Shown here: positions 1 through 9,170 of the stretch, one piece after another
How positions within the stretch are numbered: position 1 is the stretch's first letter
Layout: every line of letters starts with the position of its first letter
From: an uncultured Bacteroidota bacterium
GTDB taxonomy: Bacteria; Bacteroidota; Bacteroidia; Flavobacteriales; Flavobacteriaceae
Direction: 5' to 3'
Assembly: GCA_902619855.1 (NCBI GenBank)
Contig: CACNGE010000002.1
Location: forward strand, 1-64,000
DNA: 64,000 nucleotides
Position numbers and translations under genes: made by a program
The notes under the pieces: model-generated
Seen by the model: the letters and a program-made list of their open reading frames with translations, nothing else
What the model was told of the DNA's origin: nothing
The model's database searches: none

Positions 1-919
1 CAAAGTTTCGAATGATTTCTTTGAGGCGTTGTGATTCAGTAATCCGCAGATAAGGATCATCATTGATATAAGGGGTATTCAATAAATCACGATCATTCAT
101 CACATTATCAATTCGGTACAAATATGTATGAAACTTTCGCGAGAGAAGTAGTTGATCGAAAGTAATTCGCTTTGAATTGTTTTTGTCACTAAAGACATAG
201 TGCTTGTGTAACACCTCACGTATGTCTTTATACCAAAGCCAAAAAAGGGCAACAGGTTTAAGCGCGTTCCCATCAGACTCGGCAGAAATTTGAGCAGCAC
301 CAAGGTCAAAAGCGGTATACCCAACAGGTTGAATACCAATCAATCGATAGCGAAGCTCTCCATACTTTTTGTCGAAATACCACACTCCTTTAAGGTTATA
401 CCCAACAATATTTTCGGATGGTAAGTATTCAACATCGTTTTCATCCACAACGCCGTCGAGGTTGTAGTCTGTTTGGTCATCTGGGAATTTTGTGTTTACC
501 AAGTAAAATTGATCGCCGATAACATCGGCAGGTTTTGGCTCTCTTAAGTTATAAGTGAATTTAACATTGAAGTTTCTAAAGTTAGGATCGTAAATCGTAA
601 TCGAATCACTTTCATACAAATGCTCTCTAAGAATCCGCCAAAGAGATTTGCGGTCTTCAGAGAACTGCGAATCCTGTGTTGGGAAAAACAGTGGGTAATT
701 AAACTGCTCAAATCCATCAATATATTCGTACACAACTTTGCTCCAAAGTATGTCTTTATCATCGACATAAGGATAAACTAATGGTTCATTATAGTCCAGT
801 TCTTGTTGCTTTTCAGTCTTTTTACCTACTTCATCAGGAGATGAAGCATTCAACAAGTTAAACTGCCCATAGGACGCAGTAACAAGTAAGCAAACAAGAA
901 TGTAAATGAACTTATGCAT
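1..919 (-). CDS. gldN: Gliding motility / T9SS protein GldN (3' end cut by window edge)
   Basis: GldN is a periplasmic component of the type IX secretion system and forms the outer-membrane-associated ring with GldK. I read this gene from the reverse complement; the ORF track misses it because it runs off the left edge. It starts MHKFIYILVCLLVTASYGQ, a signal peptide, and about 306 codons are visible, close to the family's usual length, so only a short C-terminal piece is missing. Internal stretches such as LWRILREHLYESDSI, YNLKGVWYFDKKYGELRYRL and ALFWLWYKDIREVLHKHYVF are typical of the family. It begins four bases after the gldM stop, the conserved K-L-M-N order. The track ORFs at 100-339 and 544-768 are frame shadows of it. 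Confidence 0.93.
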   Translation of the reverse strand, partial: MHKFIYILVCLLVTASYGQFNLLNASSPDEVGKKTEKQQELDYNEPLVYPYVDDKDILWSKVVYEYIDGFEQFNYPLFFPTQDSQFSEDRKSLWRILREHLYESDSITIYDPNFRNFNVKFTYNLREPKPADVIGDQFYLVNTKFPDDQTDYNLDGVVDENDVEYLPSENIVGYNLKGVWYFDKKYGELRYRLIGIQPVGYTAFDLGAAQISAESDGNALKPVALFWLWYKDIREVLHKHYVFSDKNNSKRITFDQLLLSRKFHTYLYRIDNVMNDRDLLNTPYINDDPYLRITESQRLKEIIRNF

Positions 920-923
920 GGTG

Positions 924-2618
924 TTATCTGAGTTTAATGTTGAAATCTTTAACCTTTACATTTTCTACATAGCGCCTCTTCCCTCCAGAATTAAAGTAAG
1001 CTCGAGAAATCACATTGTCAAAGAAAGCTCGTGCTCCCTTTGGCTGAGCTTCGATGACTGCAAACAATTCGTTTAGTTTATCGCCTTTGATTTCTCTCGG
1101 AGCTGAATTTCCAATTTGAAATGTAAAGCTAACAACTTCAATCGTAAGTTCATAATCAAAATCATCAGGGATTTTGGCAGTCAATCTCCCTCTTTGCAGT
1201 CCTCTTTTACTAATTCCTGTAGAACTTGTAAAGAAATTGTTACTGTAGAGCAAAGAACTTTCCATTTCAGGTAAGTCTTTTACTCTAAATGTTTTTTCCT
1301 TTTTAACTCTTGCATTCGATCGATCTCCAACAGTAACTTTTACACTTTTCACATTGCTTTTGGGAATGATCTCAAAAGTACTACTAGACCCACGAATAAT
1401 GTCTGCAGAGCCAGATCGTAGTATCATATTACTCTGTTGAATCTCAGGATCAATAACACGAATTTCGTTTGGTAATCCTCTATACAACACATTCATTCGT
1501 GGAATCTCGATGAAAAAGTCAGTTCGATTATTCACCACTAAGGTTTGTTCAACAGGTATTGGCTCAAGATTTCCATCAGCGTCAGAGAAAAATAAATCCC
1601 CTGTGATTTTCTTTTCCCCACCAGAACTGAAAAGTAGGTTAAGGTTGATAGCACCATCTTCGATAGTAAAGTCTCTGCCCTGTCGCAATTGGCGATTATC
1701 GATTTTAATCGAAACAGAATCGGGCTGGAAGTCACTTGCAATTCGGCCAATTAGTATCTTGGCATCATTGATGCGCTCTCCAACGAAATAAGTTGATTTT
1801 GCGTTCAATAGCGACTTCGAGGTGTTGATGTTTACAGCACTACCATCACTTAAAATTTTCGTGTTAAACGCATCCACCATTTGAAGTTCTAATTCACGAA
1901 CATCAGATTGTAGCTTTGTGAGTTTTGAGAGAGAAGCGATTTTAGGAAAGCCCTTGTAGTTGTAATCAAGATAAGGTTGGATTGTTCCTTCTGAGTTAAC
2001 AACAGAATCCTGAAAAGTAAAACTTCTTCTCAACAGGTCTTTACTAATTGAAAAATCGTGTGGTGTTCTTTTGACAGTCAATCGACTTTCTTGCAAGGCA
2101 ATAGAATCGATAATCGAACGCATCAAAGAAGAATATGATTTGAATTTGTCGACGAACACTACACCCAAGCTATCGTAGCTGTTACCTTCAAAAAACATAT
2201 CATCAAGATCGATTGACTTGTCCATCGTTTGATAATTTGTAATGCGTAGGGTATCTGATTTGTTCGGGCCGTCTTTGATTACGACATCTTTCTTATATTT
2301 ATTTTTTCCATCTTTATCTAGTAATAGCGTATCTTTTATTCCCTGAATAAATGTATAGTATTCGTTGTTGGCGTCTTCTATGATAGGAGCCCACTCTTTC
2401 GCAAATGCATAGCTTGGGTTCTCTGCATTTTGCTTAAACAAGCCATAAAGCTCTTTACTTTTTTCACTTTTGGATCGTATCGAATTTTCTATATCATCAT
2501 TCAAAATACCTAAAGTGGCGAGTACCTCCTTACTAATATTCAAAGCCAACATGGCGATAAACACGAGATACATCATGTTTATCATTTTTTGCCTAGAATC
2601 TTGTTTTCCTGCTGCCAT
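924..2618 (-). CDS. gldM: Gliding motility / T9SS motor protein GldM
   Basis: GldM is the inner-membrane-anchored, periplasm-spanning partner of GldL; together they form the proton-driven motor that powers T9SS export and gliding. The 564-residue product starts MAAGKQDSRQKMINMMYLVF, with a short cytoplasmic tail and a single membrane helix at about 13-33. Arg9 matches the conserved arginine that sits near the motor helices in the family. The rest is a long periplasmic region of stacked beta domains with a helical N-terminal part. It is somewhat longer than the roughly 515 residues of well-known homologs. It lies 19 bases downstream of gldL and 4 bases before gldN, so it should be in the same transcript. 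Confidence 0.96.
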   Translation of the reverse strand: MAAGKQDSRQKMINMMYLVFIAMLALNISKEVLATLGILNDDIENSIRSKSEKSKELYGLFKQNAENPSYAFAKEWAPIIEDANNEYYTFIQGIKDTLLLDKDGKNKYKKDVVIKDGPNKSDTLRITNYQTMDKSIDLDDMFFEGNSYDSLGVVFVDKFKSYSSLMRSIIDSIALQESRLTVKRTPHDFSISKDLLRRSFTFQDSVVNSEGTIQPYLDYNYKGFPKIASLSKLTKLQSDVRELELQMVDAFNTKILSDGSAVNINTSKSLLNAKSTYFVGERINDAKILIGRIASDFQPDSVSIKIDNRQLRQGRDFTIEDGAINLNLLFSSGGEKKITGDLFFSDADGNLEPIPVEQTLVVNNRTDFFIEIPRMNVLYRGLPNEIRVIDPEIQQSNMILRSGSADIIRGSSSTFEIIPKSNVKSVKVTVGDRSNARVKKEKTFRVKDLPEMESSLLYSNNFFTSSTGISKRGLQRGRLTAKIPDDFDYELTIEVVSFTFQIGNSAPREIKGDKLNELFAVIEAQPKGARAFFDNVISRAYFNSGGKRRYVENVKVKDFNIKLR

Positions 2619-2637
2619 TAGTTGTCGTTGATATTAT

Positions 2638-3240
2638 TTAATTGCCCATTGCTTTAGAAATCGCAGAGTACTTTTCGTTAAGCTGCTTCACAAGAGAGTT
2701 CATTTCTTCTAGTTGCACTACAAGCTTATCACTTGCAGACACGACATCTCTGTGCGCTTCGGGCTGACCATCCAAGCTCTTTTCAATATTATTGTAAACG
2801 TCTTGCACTTGCGAAACAGAAACACTAGCCGAAGCAAGGCGATTGTTTAGCTCATCTACGTTGACTTGAAAATTTTCGGGAATCTTAATTGTTGCAGCTG
2901 CGATTGTAGCAGCTTGTAAACTTCCTGTCAAATTTTGTATTTGGTTGGTGGCAGACGCAAAGGCTTCTTTCAGCGCATCTACCTCTTTAGAAACATCAGA
3001 AATTGCAGCCTCTGGACTTACTTCGTCTGAATCGTCCTCGTTTGTTATAGCATAACCTCTAAGACCTGCAATCATAAAAATCACTGCCTCAGTTATGAGC
3101 CCAGCTGTTAGCCATGTGTTCCCACTAAATATGAAATCCTTGTGTGTAATTTTCAAAAGTGCACCAACAATGACGACTGATGCTCCTAGTCCAAAAATTA
3201 ATTCTAAGTATTTTTCCGGTATAAAAAACTTTTTCTTCAT
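2638..3240 (-). CDS. gldL: Gliding motility / T9SS motor protein GldL
   Basis: GldL is the inner-membrane stator-like component of the T9SS motor. The 200-residue protein has two membrane helices near the N-terminus (about 12-32 and 42-62) and a cytoplasmic tail with predicted helical and coiled-coil character. Glu51 in the second helix (LITEAVIF) corresponds to the conserved membrane glutamate needed for proton-coupled function in this family. That assignment is by motif position and was not tested. The gene sits between gldK (10 bases away) and gldM, in the invariant order. Confidence 0.95.
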   Translation of the reverse strand: MKKKFFIPEKYLELIFGLGASVVIVGALLKITHKDFIFSGNTWLTAGLITEAVIFMIAGLRGYAITNEDDSDEVSPEAAISDVSKEVDALKEAFASATNQIQNLTGSLQAATIAAATIKIPENFQVNVDELNNRLASASVSVSQVQDVYNNIEKSLDGQPEAHRDVVSASDKLVVQLEEMNSLVKQLNEKYSAISKAMGN

Positions 3241-3250
3241 TCCTATTAAA

Positions 3251-4879
3251 TTATCTACTGTTTGACCCTAAATAGTCACGTACTAAACGCAACCCAATAT
3301 AACTCTTTGCACTGTCGGCGTATTCGTAATCTCTACTTCCAACTTTCAAGAAGTAGGCAACATCTTTCCATGAGCCTCCACGCACTACTTTTCTTTCATT
3401 CCCTGGCATATACACATCGGGGTTAAAAGTTGTGTTGAACTCATAACTCTCGTTGTAATAAGGTGATGAGGTCCATTCAGCTACATTTCCAGACATATTG
3501 TACAGTCCAAATTCATTTGGTTCATAGGAATCTACCTCAGCAGTGTAAACGATGTTATCAGCTGAGTAATCGCCTCTTTTGGGTTTAAAGTTTGCAAGAA
3601 AATCCCCACGATTGTCAACCAAATAAGGCCCACCCCAAGGGTAAATTGCAGATTGCTTACCACCACGAGCGGCATATTCCCATTCTCCTTCAGTAGGTAG
3701 TCTAAACTGGCCTACTGTTGTTTTATTTTTTTCTCCTCTTAAATAATCATTCCTGTATTTTGTTCTCCAATTTGCAAATGCTTTTGCCTGCTTCCAGCTG
3801 ATCCCCACTACTGGATAGTCAGCATAAGCGGGATGCCAAAAATATTCGTTAAACATCGGTTCGTTGTAACTGTACTTAAAGTCTTTGATCCAAACTGTCG
3901 TATCAGGATAAATGCGAACAGCGTCGTGAACGAGATAATCAGAACGCTTTATGTTATCTACTAAGTTTGGATTCTTCATATCATTGACCAAACTATCAGT
4001 CTTTAGTTCTGAATAGCGATAAACCAATATTTTAGTGTCAATAGATCGAACACCATTATACCATTCTTCTTCGGGAAGATATACCTCATCTTCCATCACT
4101 TCTGCATAGTGGATGTCTGGATAATCTTCTCTCTCCCAAAAAATATCAGTTTCTTTATCCAAGGGTAAATAGTTGTGATATTCGCTATCAGGCTTATTTC
4201 TATCCCGTAGCCACATAACGATAGGATTTTCGGCTCTGTACCGAAGAAGTAATTGATATCCGTTGAGTCCACTAAACTCTTCGCCGGCGTCGCCATCAGA
4301 TTCTTCAACTCCAACATAGTCGGCTATGGCAGGAAAATATGTGAGTATTTCTCCTTTTTCGGCAGTATAGAAATCTTCTGGACTGCTAAAGTTTTCGTTT
4401 TCATCTGAAAGGTTGTCAGGGTTGGGCATTTTAATTTCACCTACACCATCAGAATTTTCATCGACCAAAGATTCTGCTAGATCATTAAACTCAGACCAGG
4501 TCTGCTCTATGTCTTTAAAATCCTTAGTGTTGTCTTGCGTAACCCCCAAGGCTACATAAACTGCTTTTTCTGCGAGTTTGGTTCTCACGATTGAGTCTTT
4601 CACCCATTCGATAAACTGCATGTATTCTCGATTGGTGATTTCGGTTTCGTCCATGTAGAAGGTTCGGACAGTCATGGTTCGAGTGATATCGTTTTGCGCA
4701 TCAATGATATCCTCGTCGGAAGAACCCATAATAAAAGACCCACCAGGAATTTCAACCATCCCATGTGGGTTTACCTTAATAAACTTTTTCGTCTTAACTC
4801 CAATTAACTCGCCCTGATCGCGTTTTCCACAACTCAGGACTAAAATTAATAAAGCAAGTAATGCGGTTATGCTTCTCAT
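3251..4879 (-). CDS. gldK: Gliding motility / T9SS lipoprotein GldK
   Basis: GldK is an outer-membrane lipoprotein that builds the periplasmic T9SS ring with GldN. The track starts at 4933, but the lipoprotein signal MRSITALLALLILVLSCG begins at the internal ATG at 4879, so I start there (542 residues). The fold is an FGE-sulfatase/SUMF1-like domain: MVEIPGGSFIMGSSDED near the start, then LPTEGEWEYAARGG, LYNMSGNVAEWTSS and VVRGGSWKD towards the end. Homologs are often about 460 residues; much of the excess is an acidic insertion in the first half (SDEDI to about YQLLLRYRAENP). It is the first gld gene after an arginase-fold gene and topA, probably one transcript. Confidence 0.95.
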   Translation of the reverse strand: MRSITALLALLILVLSCGKRDQGELIGVKTKKFIKVNPHGMVEIPGGSFIMGSSDEDIIDAQNDITRTMTVRTFYMDETEITNREYMQFIEWVKDSIVRTKLAEKAVYVALGVTQDNTKDFKDIEQTWSEFNDLAESLVDENSDGVGEIKMPNPDNLSDENENFSSPEDFYTAEKGEILTYFPAIADYVGVEESDGDAGEEFSGLNGYQLLLRYRAENPIVMWLRDRNKPDSEYHNYLPLDKETDIFWEREDYPDIHYAEVMEDEVYLPEEEWYNGVRSIDTKILVYRYSELKTDSLVNDMKNPNLVDNIKRSDYLVHDAVRIYPDTTVWIKDFKYSYNEPMFNEYFWHPAYADYPVVGISWKQAKAFANWRTKYRNDYLRGEKNKTTVGQFRLPTEGEWEYAARGGKQSAIYPWGGPYLVDNRGDFLANFKPKRGDYSADNIVYTAEVDSYEPNEFGLYNMSGNVAEWTSSPYYNESYEFNTTFNPDVYMPGNERKVVRGGSWKDVAYFLKVGSRDYEYADSAKSYIGLRLVRDYLGSNSR

Positions 4880-4934
4880 TACGTATGCGAAATTAAGATA
4901 TTTATTAACAATACTGTTGACAAAAATATACATT

Positions 4935-6080
4935 TTAAATTATACTTCGACGAATGGCCTTCCACCAGCGCTCAGGAACCACCCCTTTTTCTGCTGTATA
5001 AAAATCATTTTCAGCGCATGAAATTAGCATGATTTCCTGATTAGAGTCCTGTCCTGCTTGTACTTCCAACCACCAGCGTTTACTCACCGAACTTTGATAA
5101 AAAACCAAGTCTTGATTATCACACGAGACTACATACTTTACACAATTTTCCTTTGTTGAAAAAGGATATTCATTCACTCTAAAATGCATGCCCTCTATAA
5201 TATACCACATTGTTTGAGCTGTCAAATTTGCAGCGGCACTGGTGTCTGGAATATTCTGTATCCCTACAAATCGAACCCTATCGCTGATACCAACATAACG
5301 CCCCAATGCACAAAATTGTTGCGCTGTAAATCCATTAACTTGTGTCAAGCCTCCTTGAAGCTCATTGGATTTGACTGATGTCATGTCCATTGAAACGATA
5401 TCAGAGTCACGCATCAGGGGTTCTACAACCCTGAGGTTGGGAGTTAATGCGCCAAGGCGAAAGGACTCAAAATACAAACGCTCAATGAGGTCAATTTCAT
5501 CTTGAGATACCATATAACTCTGATACCCAAGGTTGCAGAAATTCGACATATAATTGGGTCGGTTTGCAATGAGCTTTGACATGTAGGAATCTGGCGAAAT
5601 GAGATTGCCATCGCCACCAAAGTCAAATTTATAATCTATCGATGTTAAATTGTAATAAACCTCCAGTTCGTTATACACACTACATAGGCCAAGGGTATTT
5701 TCCTGGCTGCCACCAAAAGCAATCAGCAGAATGTTGCGCTGATACATTTCTTTGGCGATATCGTGCAGCACCTTCAATGAGTCACTTTCCTTATCTCCTA
5801 TGGGGACATCTCCAAGATCGATTATACTGTTGCTCCAATTTCCAATATATAGGCTGTAGAGGGCTTTACGAATGCCTATTAGGTTTTGTTTGCGCTGATG
5901 GGGCTGCCCTATGGATCTTGTTTCTTGAACCCCTACAATCGCGATTCTACTGTTTTTGAAGCTTGGAATCCCTCCTGTTTCAGAGTGAATTTTAATTTTA
6001 TTACCCAATGTCTGTGGCTCTGAAGTCGTTCGAAGTGACAAAACTTCATCGGCTACAGGGATAAGAAGCTCAATCGCCAT
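4935..6080 (-). CDS. Arginase/formiminoglutamase-fold protein, metal site apparently degraded
   Basis: This 381-residue protein has the layout of the ureohydrolase (arginase, agmatinase, formimidoylglutamase) fold. Catalytic family members bind two manganese ions through GGxH, DxHxD and SxDxD motifs. At the matching places it has GGSQ (123-126), DYKFD (149-153) and SMDMT (230-234). The ligand positions therefore read Gln, Asp, Lys, Asp, Asp and Thr, so three of six ligands are changed. Automatic annotation would probably call it formimidoylglutamase. I think it more likely a non-catalytic member kept for a structural or T9SS-linked role. It sits 3 bases after topA and 55 bases before the gldK start, so it is probably cotranscribed with both. 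Alignment by eye is the main uncertainty. Confidence 0.75.
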   Translation of the reverse strand: MAIELLIPVADEVLSLRTTSEPQTLGNKIKIHSETGGIPSFKNSRIAIVGVQETRSIGQPHQRKQNLIGIRKALYSLYIGNWSNSIIDLGDVPIGDKESDSLKVLHDIAKEMYQRNILLIAFGGSQENTLGLCSVYNELEVYYNLTSIDYKFDFGGDGNLISPDSYMSKLIANRPNYMSNFCNLGYQSYMVSQDEIDLIERLYFESFRLGALTPNLRVVEPLMRDSDIVSMDMTSVKSNELQGGLTQVNGFTAQQFCALGRYVGISDRVRFVGIQNIPDTSAAANLTAQTMWYIIEGMHFRVNEYPFSTKENCVKYVVSCDNQDLVFYQSSVSKRWWLEVQAGQDSNQEIMLISCAENDFYTAEKGVVPERWWKAIRRSII

Positions 6081-6083
6081 ATG

Positions 6084-8549
6084 TTATTTTTTTTTCTTTT
6101 TTGCAGGCTTCTTTTTGCTCAACATCTCTGTGGCTTGGTCTAGGGTCATATTTGCTACATCGGTTGTTTTGTTGAGCTCAACCTTCGTTTTTCCTTTGAT
6201 GAGGTTATGCCGCCCCCACCTCGCTTTTTCGATTCGAATGCCTTCATCTTCCCAAACACGAACAACTCGCTCTGCTTCTTTTTTCTTCTTTGCCTCTATG
6301 AGTTCTTCGATATCTTTTTCTGAAAGATCATTAAAGTCATATTTCTTTGACACGTTAATAAACCACCCATTCCACTTGATAAAGGGTCCAAATCGGCCCT
6401 TGCCTTTGGTGACACCCTGACCTTCATAGGTTGCAATTGGTGCATCGTCTTTTCGTTTTTGTTCAATGAAAGAGATGGCTTTTTCCAACGTCACTGTGAG
6501 TGGATCTGTGCCCTTTGGCAGAGAAACAAATACCTTGTTGTGAAACAAATATGGCCCATAACGACCATTGTTGGCTTGCACAGGCAATCCCTCATATTCG
6601 CCAATTGTTGCAGGCAGTTTAAACAAGTCTAAGGCTTCTTCAAAAGTAATCTTAGCTAAACTAAATGTTTCTGGAATTGAAGCAAACAATGGCTTTTCTT
6701 CATCGTCAACAGTACCTACCTGTGCCATTGGGCCAAATTTTCCAAGGCGAACACTCAATTGACGACCAGTTTTTGGATCTACTCCCAAAATTCGCTGCCC
6801 TGTTTCTCGTGTAGCGTTTTTCTTTACATCTTCTACAACTGGATGAAAATTCGAGTAAAATTGCTTCATAATGGACTCCCATTCAGAATTTCCTGTAGCA
6901 ACACGATCAAAATCCTGTTCGATACTTGCAGTAAATCCATAATCAACTATGTCCTTGAAGTTGTTGATCAAAAAGTCATTGACCAAAAAACCAATATCTG
7001 TCGGAACAAGTTTACCTTTTTGGGAGCCTGTTTTTTCAGATTTGTTTTCAGTTGTTAGTTTGTTATCCTTTATTAGCAGTTGTTTGTATGTTCGCTGATC
7101 TCCTTCGTGTGTGCCTTTGGCAACATATTTACGATTGAGAACAGTTGATATGGTAGGTGCATAGGTTGATGGTCTTCCAATGCCAAGCTCTTCCAATTTT
7201 TTGACCAGTGATGCCTCTGAGTATCGATAAGGAGGTCGACTAAAACGTTGTGTAGCAACGATTTGTTTTGCGTGGGCAAGCTCACCCTTTTCCATTGCTG
7301 GCAACAACGACTGATCTTCATCTGCTGGGTCGTCAACACCTTCTAAATATAATTTTAAAAATCCATCAAAAACGACCACTTCTCCTCGTGCAACAAATGC
7401 ATGAGAATGCTTGTCTGTAACGATTTTGGCAACTGTTCTTTCGAGTTTTGCCATACTCATCTGCGAGGCCAAGGTGCGCCTCCAAATCAAATCGTAGAGT
7501 CGCTTTTGATCATATTCTACATTCGCTTCAATTAGATTCAAGTCAGTTGGACGAATGGCTTCATGCGCTTCTTGTGCTCCTTTCTTTTTGGTGACATACT
7601 GATGGGTTTGTACATATTGTTTTCCATAGTTGCTTTCAATCACTGAAGCAGCCTGTTCCAAAGCTTGTTTTGAAAGGTTTACGCTGTCTGTTCGCATATA
7701 GGTAATCAAACCTGCCTCATACAATCGTTGTGCATTTTGCATAGTTCTACTTACAGAAAACCCAAGTTTTCTCGATGCTTCTTGTTGCAAAGTTGAAGTC
7801 GTAAAAGGCGCTGCTGGCGCTTTTGTGGCTGGTTTTTTTTCGATAGAATTGATATGAAACTGAGCCTCAATATTTTGATTTAAAAAATCCAACGATTCTT
7901 GCTCACTCGAAAAAGTTTTAGACAGTTCGGCAGTAAAGGCACAGCCCTCTGCTGTAGTGAAATTTGCCTGAACTTTAAATGTTTCTTTGGGAACAAAATT
8001 TTCGATTTCACGCTCTCGCTCAACAACCAAACGAAGAGTTACCGATTGCACACGCCCGGCAGATAATCCACCCTGTACTTTTCGCCAAAGGATTGGAGAT
8101 AGCTCATATCCCACAAGTCGATCCAACACCCTTCGTGCTTGTTGCGCATCGACTAAGTTTTGATCGATTTGTCGGGGGTGTTCAATAGCGTGTTGTATCG
8201 CAGTTTTTGTGATTTCATTAAAAACAATTCGTTTTGTGTTTTCTTTTTGCAACTCAAGTACATTCGACAAATGCCAAGCAATAGCTTCTCCTTCTCGATC
8301 CTCATCACTCGCAAGCCATACAGTGTTTGACTTTCTAGCAAGGGTTTTTAACTCTGATACAAGTTTTTTCTTATCACTTGACACTGTGTACTTTGGCATA
8401 AAATTACGCTCAACATCAACCCCTAGTTCTTTGTCAGGAAGGTCTGAAATATGACCATAACTGGACACAACTTTGAAGTCAGCGCCAAGGTATTTTTCAA
8501 TTGTTTTTGCTTTGGCTGGAGACTCTACAATAACTAGATTTTTTGCCAT
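6084..8549 (-). CDS. topA: DNA topoisomerase I
   Basis: Type IA topoisomerase that relaxes negative supercoils through a 5'-phosphotyrosine intermediate. The track ORF starts at 8573, but MAKNLVIVESPAKAKTIEKY is the usual N-terminus, so I start at the ATG at 8549 (821 residues). The Toprim domain is N-terminal (SDEDREGEAIAWHL) and the active-site tyrosine lies in GLITYMRTDS. There are no CxxC zinc ribbons. The C-terminus carries about four TopoI C-terminal repeats (for example GKFGPMAQVG, GRYGPYLF, GRFGPFIKWNGW, RWGRHNLIKG) and a lysine-rich tail, the usual Bacteroidota form. A good promoter lies just upstream, and the next gene begins 3 bases after the stop. Confidence 0.97.
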   Translation of the reverse strand: MAKNLVIVESPAKAKTIEKYLGADFKVVSSYGHISDLPDKELGVDVERNFMPKYTVSSDKKKLVSELKTLARKSNTVWLASDEDREGEAIAWHLSNVLELQKENTKRIVFNEITKTAIQHAIEHPRQIDQNLVDAQQARRVLDRLVGYELSPILWRKVQGGLSAGRVQSVTLRLVVEREREIENFVPKETFKVQANFTTAEGCAFTAELSKTFSSEQESLDFLNQNIEAQFHINSIEKKPATKAPAAPFTTSTLQQEASRKLGFSVSRTMQNAQRLYEAGLITYMRTDSVNLSKQALEQAASVIESNYGKQYVQTHQYVTKKKGAQEAHEAIRPTDLNLIEANVEYDQKRLYDLIWRRTLASQMSMAKLERTVAKIVTDKHSHAFVARGEVVVFDGFLKLYLEGVDDPADEDQSLLPAMEKGELAHAKQIVATQRFSRPPYRYSEASLVKKLEELGIGRPSTYAPTISTVLNRKYVAKGTHEGDQRTYKQLLIKDNKLTTENKSEKTGSQKGKLVPTDIGFLVNDFLINNFKDIVDYGFTASIEQDFDRVATGNSEWESIMKQFYSNFHPVVEDVKKNATRETGQRILGVDPKTGRQLSVRLGKFGPMAQVGTVDDEEKPLFASIPETFSLAKITFEEALDLFKLPATIGEYEGLPVQANNGRYGPYLFHNKVFVSLPKGTDPLTVTLEKAISFIEQKRKDDAPIATYEGQGVTKGKGRFGPFIKWNGWFINVSKKYDFNDLSEKDIEELIEAKKKKEAERVVRVWEDEGIRIEKARWGRHNLIKGKTKVELNKTTDVANMTLDQATEMLSKKKPAKKKKK

Positions 8550-8570
8550 AAATCGGAGTGAAAACGGGAA

Positions 8571-8602
8571 CAAAAGTAGTAGAATTATTTTTGAACATGC
8601 AA
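8571..8602 (-). promoter_or_regulatory. Flavobacterial promoter for topA
   Basis: On the minus strand, TTG, a 21-base spacer and TACTTTTG form an exact match to the Bacteroidota housekeeping consensus (TTG, 17-23 bases, TAnnTTTG). The ATG at 8549 is about 22 bases past the -7 element, giving a very short leader. It supports the shorter topA start and probably drives topA, the arginase-fold gene and the gld genes. Confidence 0.7.
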
Positions 8603-8678
8603 AATTTTTATCTTAAAAAGATCAATTTTTAGTAAAATTTTACCATGATTCATTAATTAAAATAGTATAATTTTTCCA

Positions 8679-9057
8679 GTGATTGCAAGACTTTTTCCGA
8701 TTTACAACGACCTACTGAACTATGAAAAATCAGCTTTGTATATCGATATGAATTTCAGGGTTTTCCATTGCAATCATTGTTATTCCACAAGGTCTTGCCT
8801 ATGCAATGATTGCAGGACTTTCCCCTATCTACGGGCTCTTCGCTGCATTCATTCCCCAGTTTATTCATGTCTTGATAGGTACGTCATGGCACCCAGCTGT
8901 TGGACCAGTTGCCCTTGATTCCCTTGTTGTTACCATTGCTCTTGGTGCTCTTTCCATCACCAAAGTAGACGATATCATAACTGCTGTAATTTTTTTAGCA
9001 GCAATGGTTTGAGTTTTACAAATTCTGGTGGGATTATTTCGTATGGGAGTGTTGGCA
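8679..9057 (+). pseudogene. Decayed SulP-family anion transporter, N-terminal fragment
   Basis: Pieces of the N-terminal membrane region of a SulP (SLC26-type) sulfate/anion permease can be read in two frames. From 8679 the frame gives IARLFPIYNDLLNYEKS, then a frameshift near 8750 moves into SGFSIAIIVIPQGLAYAM and IAGLSPIYGLFAAFIPQ. This runs on through the hallmark AVGPVALDSL to a TGA at 9010-9012. The same frame continues past the TGA with VLQILVGLFRMGVLAN, after which similarity ends. One frameshift, one nonsense codon and loss of most of the transporter and the STAS domain show a dead gene, not a small protein. It lies between divergent topA and miaB. Confidence 0.85.
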
Positions 9058-9127
9058 AACTCAAAAAACATCTGCCTCATTAGAAAGTGGACGAACCCTT
9101 TTTAAAAAATCACTGACAAAATGTCGG

Positions 9128-9143
9128 TATTTTTGTATTTTTG
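9128..9143 (+). promoter_or_regulatory. Tandem -7 elements upstream of miaB
   Basis: Two back-to-back TATTTTTG octamers, each matching TAnnTTTG, lie 28-43 bases before the miaB TTG start. I see no convincing TTG at the expected -33 distance, so the promoter call is tentative. The region 9058-9170 holds nothing else I recognise. Confidence 0.4.
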
Positions 9144-9170
9144 CTTGTATTTATTTAAAAAAATACTCCA

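Noticed and set aside
100-768. Two short minus-strand ORFs (100-339 and 544-768) as separate genes
   Set aside because: They are out-of-frame shadows of gldN, which is open from 919 to the window edge with clear family motifs.
4879-4935. A separate promoter for gldK in the 55-base gap
   Set aside because: TAATTTCG is a 7-of-8 -7 match, but the only TTTG lies 25 bases upstream, too far. Read-through from topA is simpler.
8806-9012. A 68-residue membrane protein at 8806-9012
   Set aside because: The sequence is an internal slice of the SulP fold with homologous sequence before and after it, so it is a pseudogene fragment.
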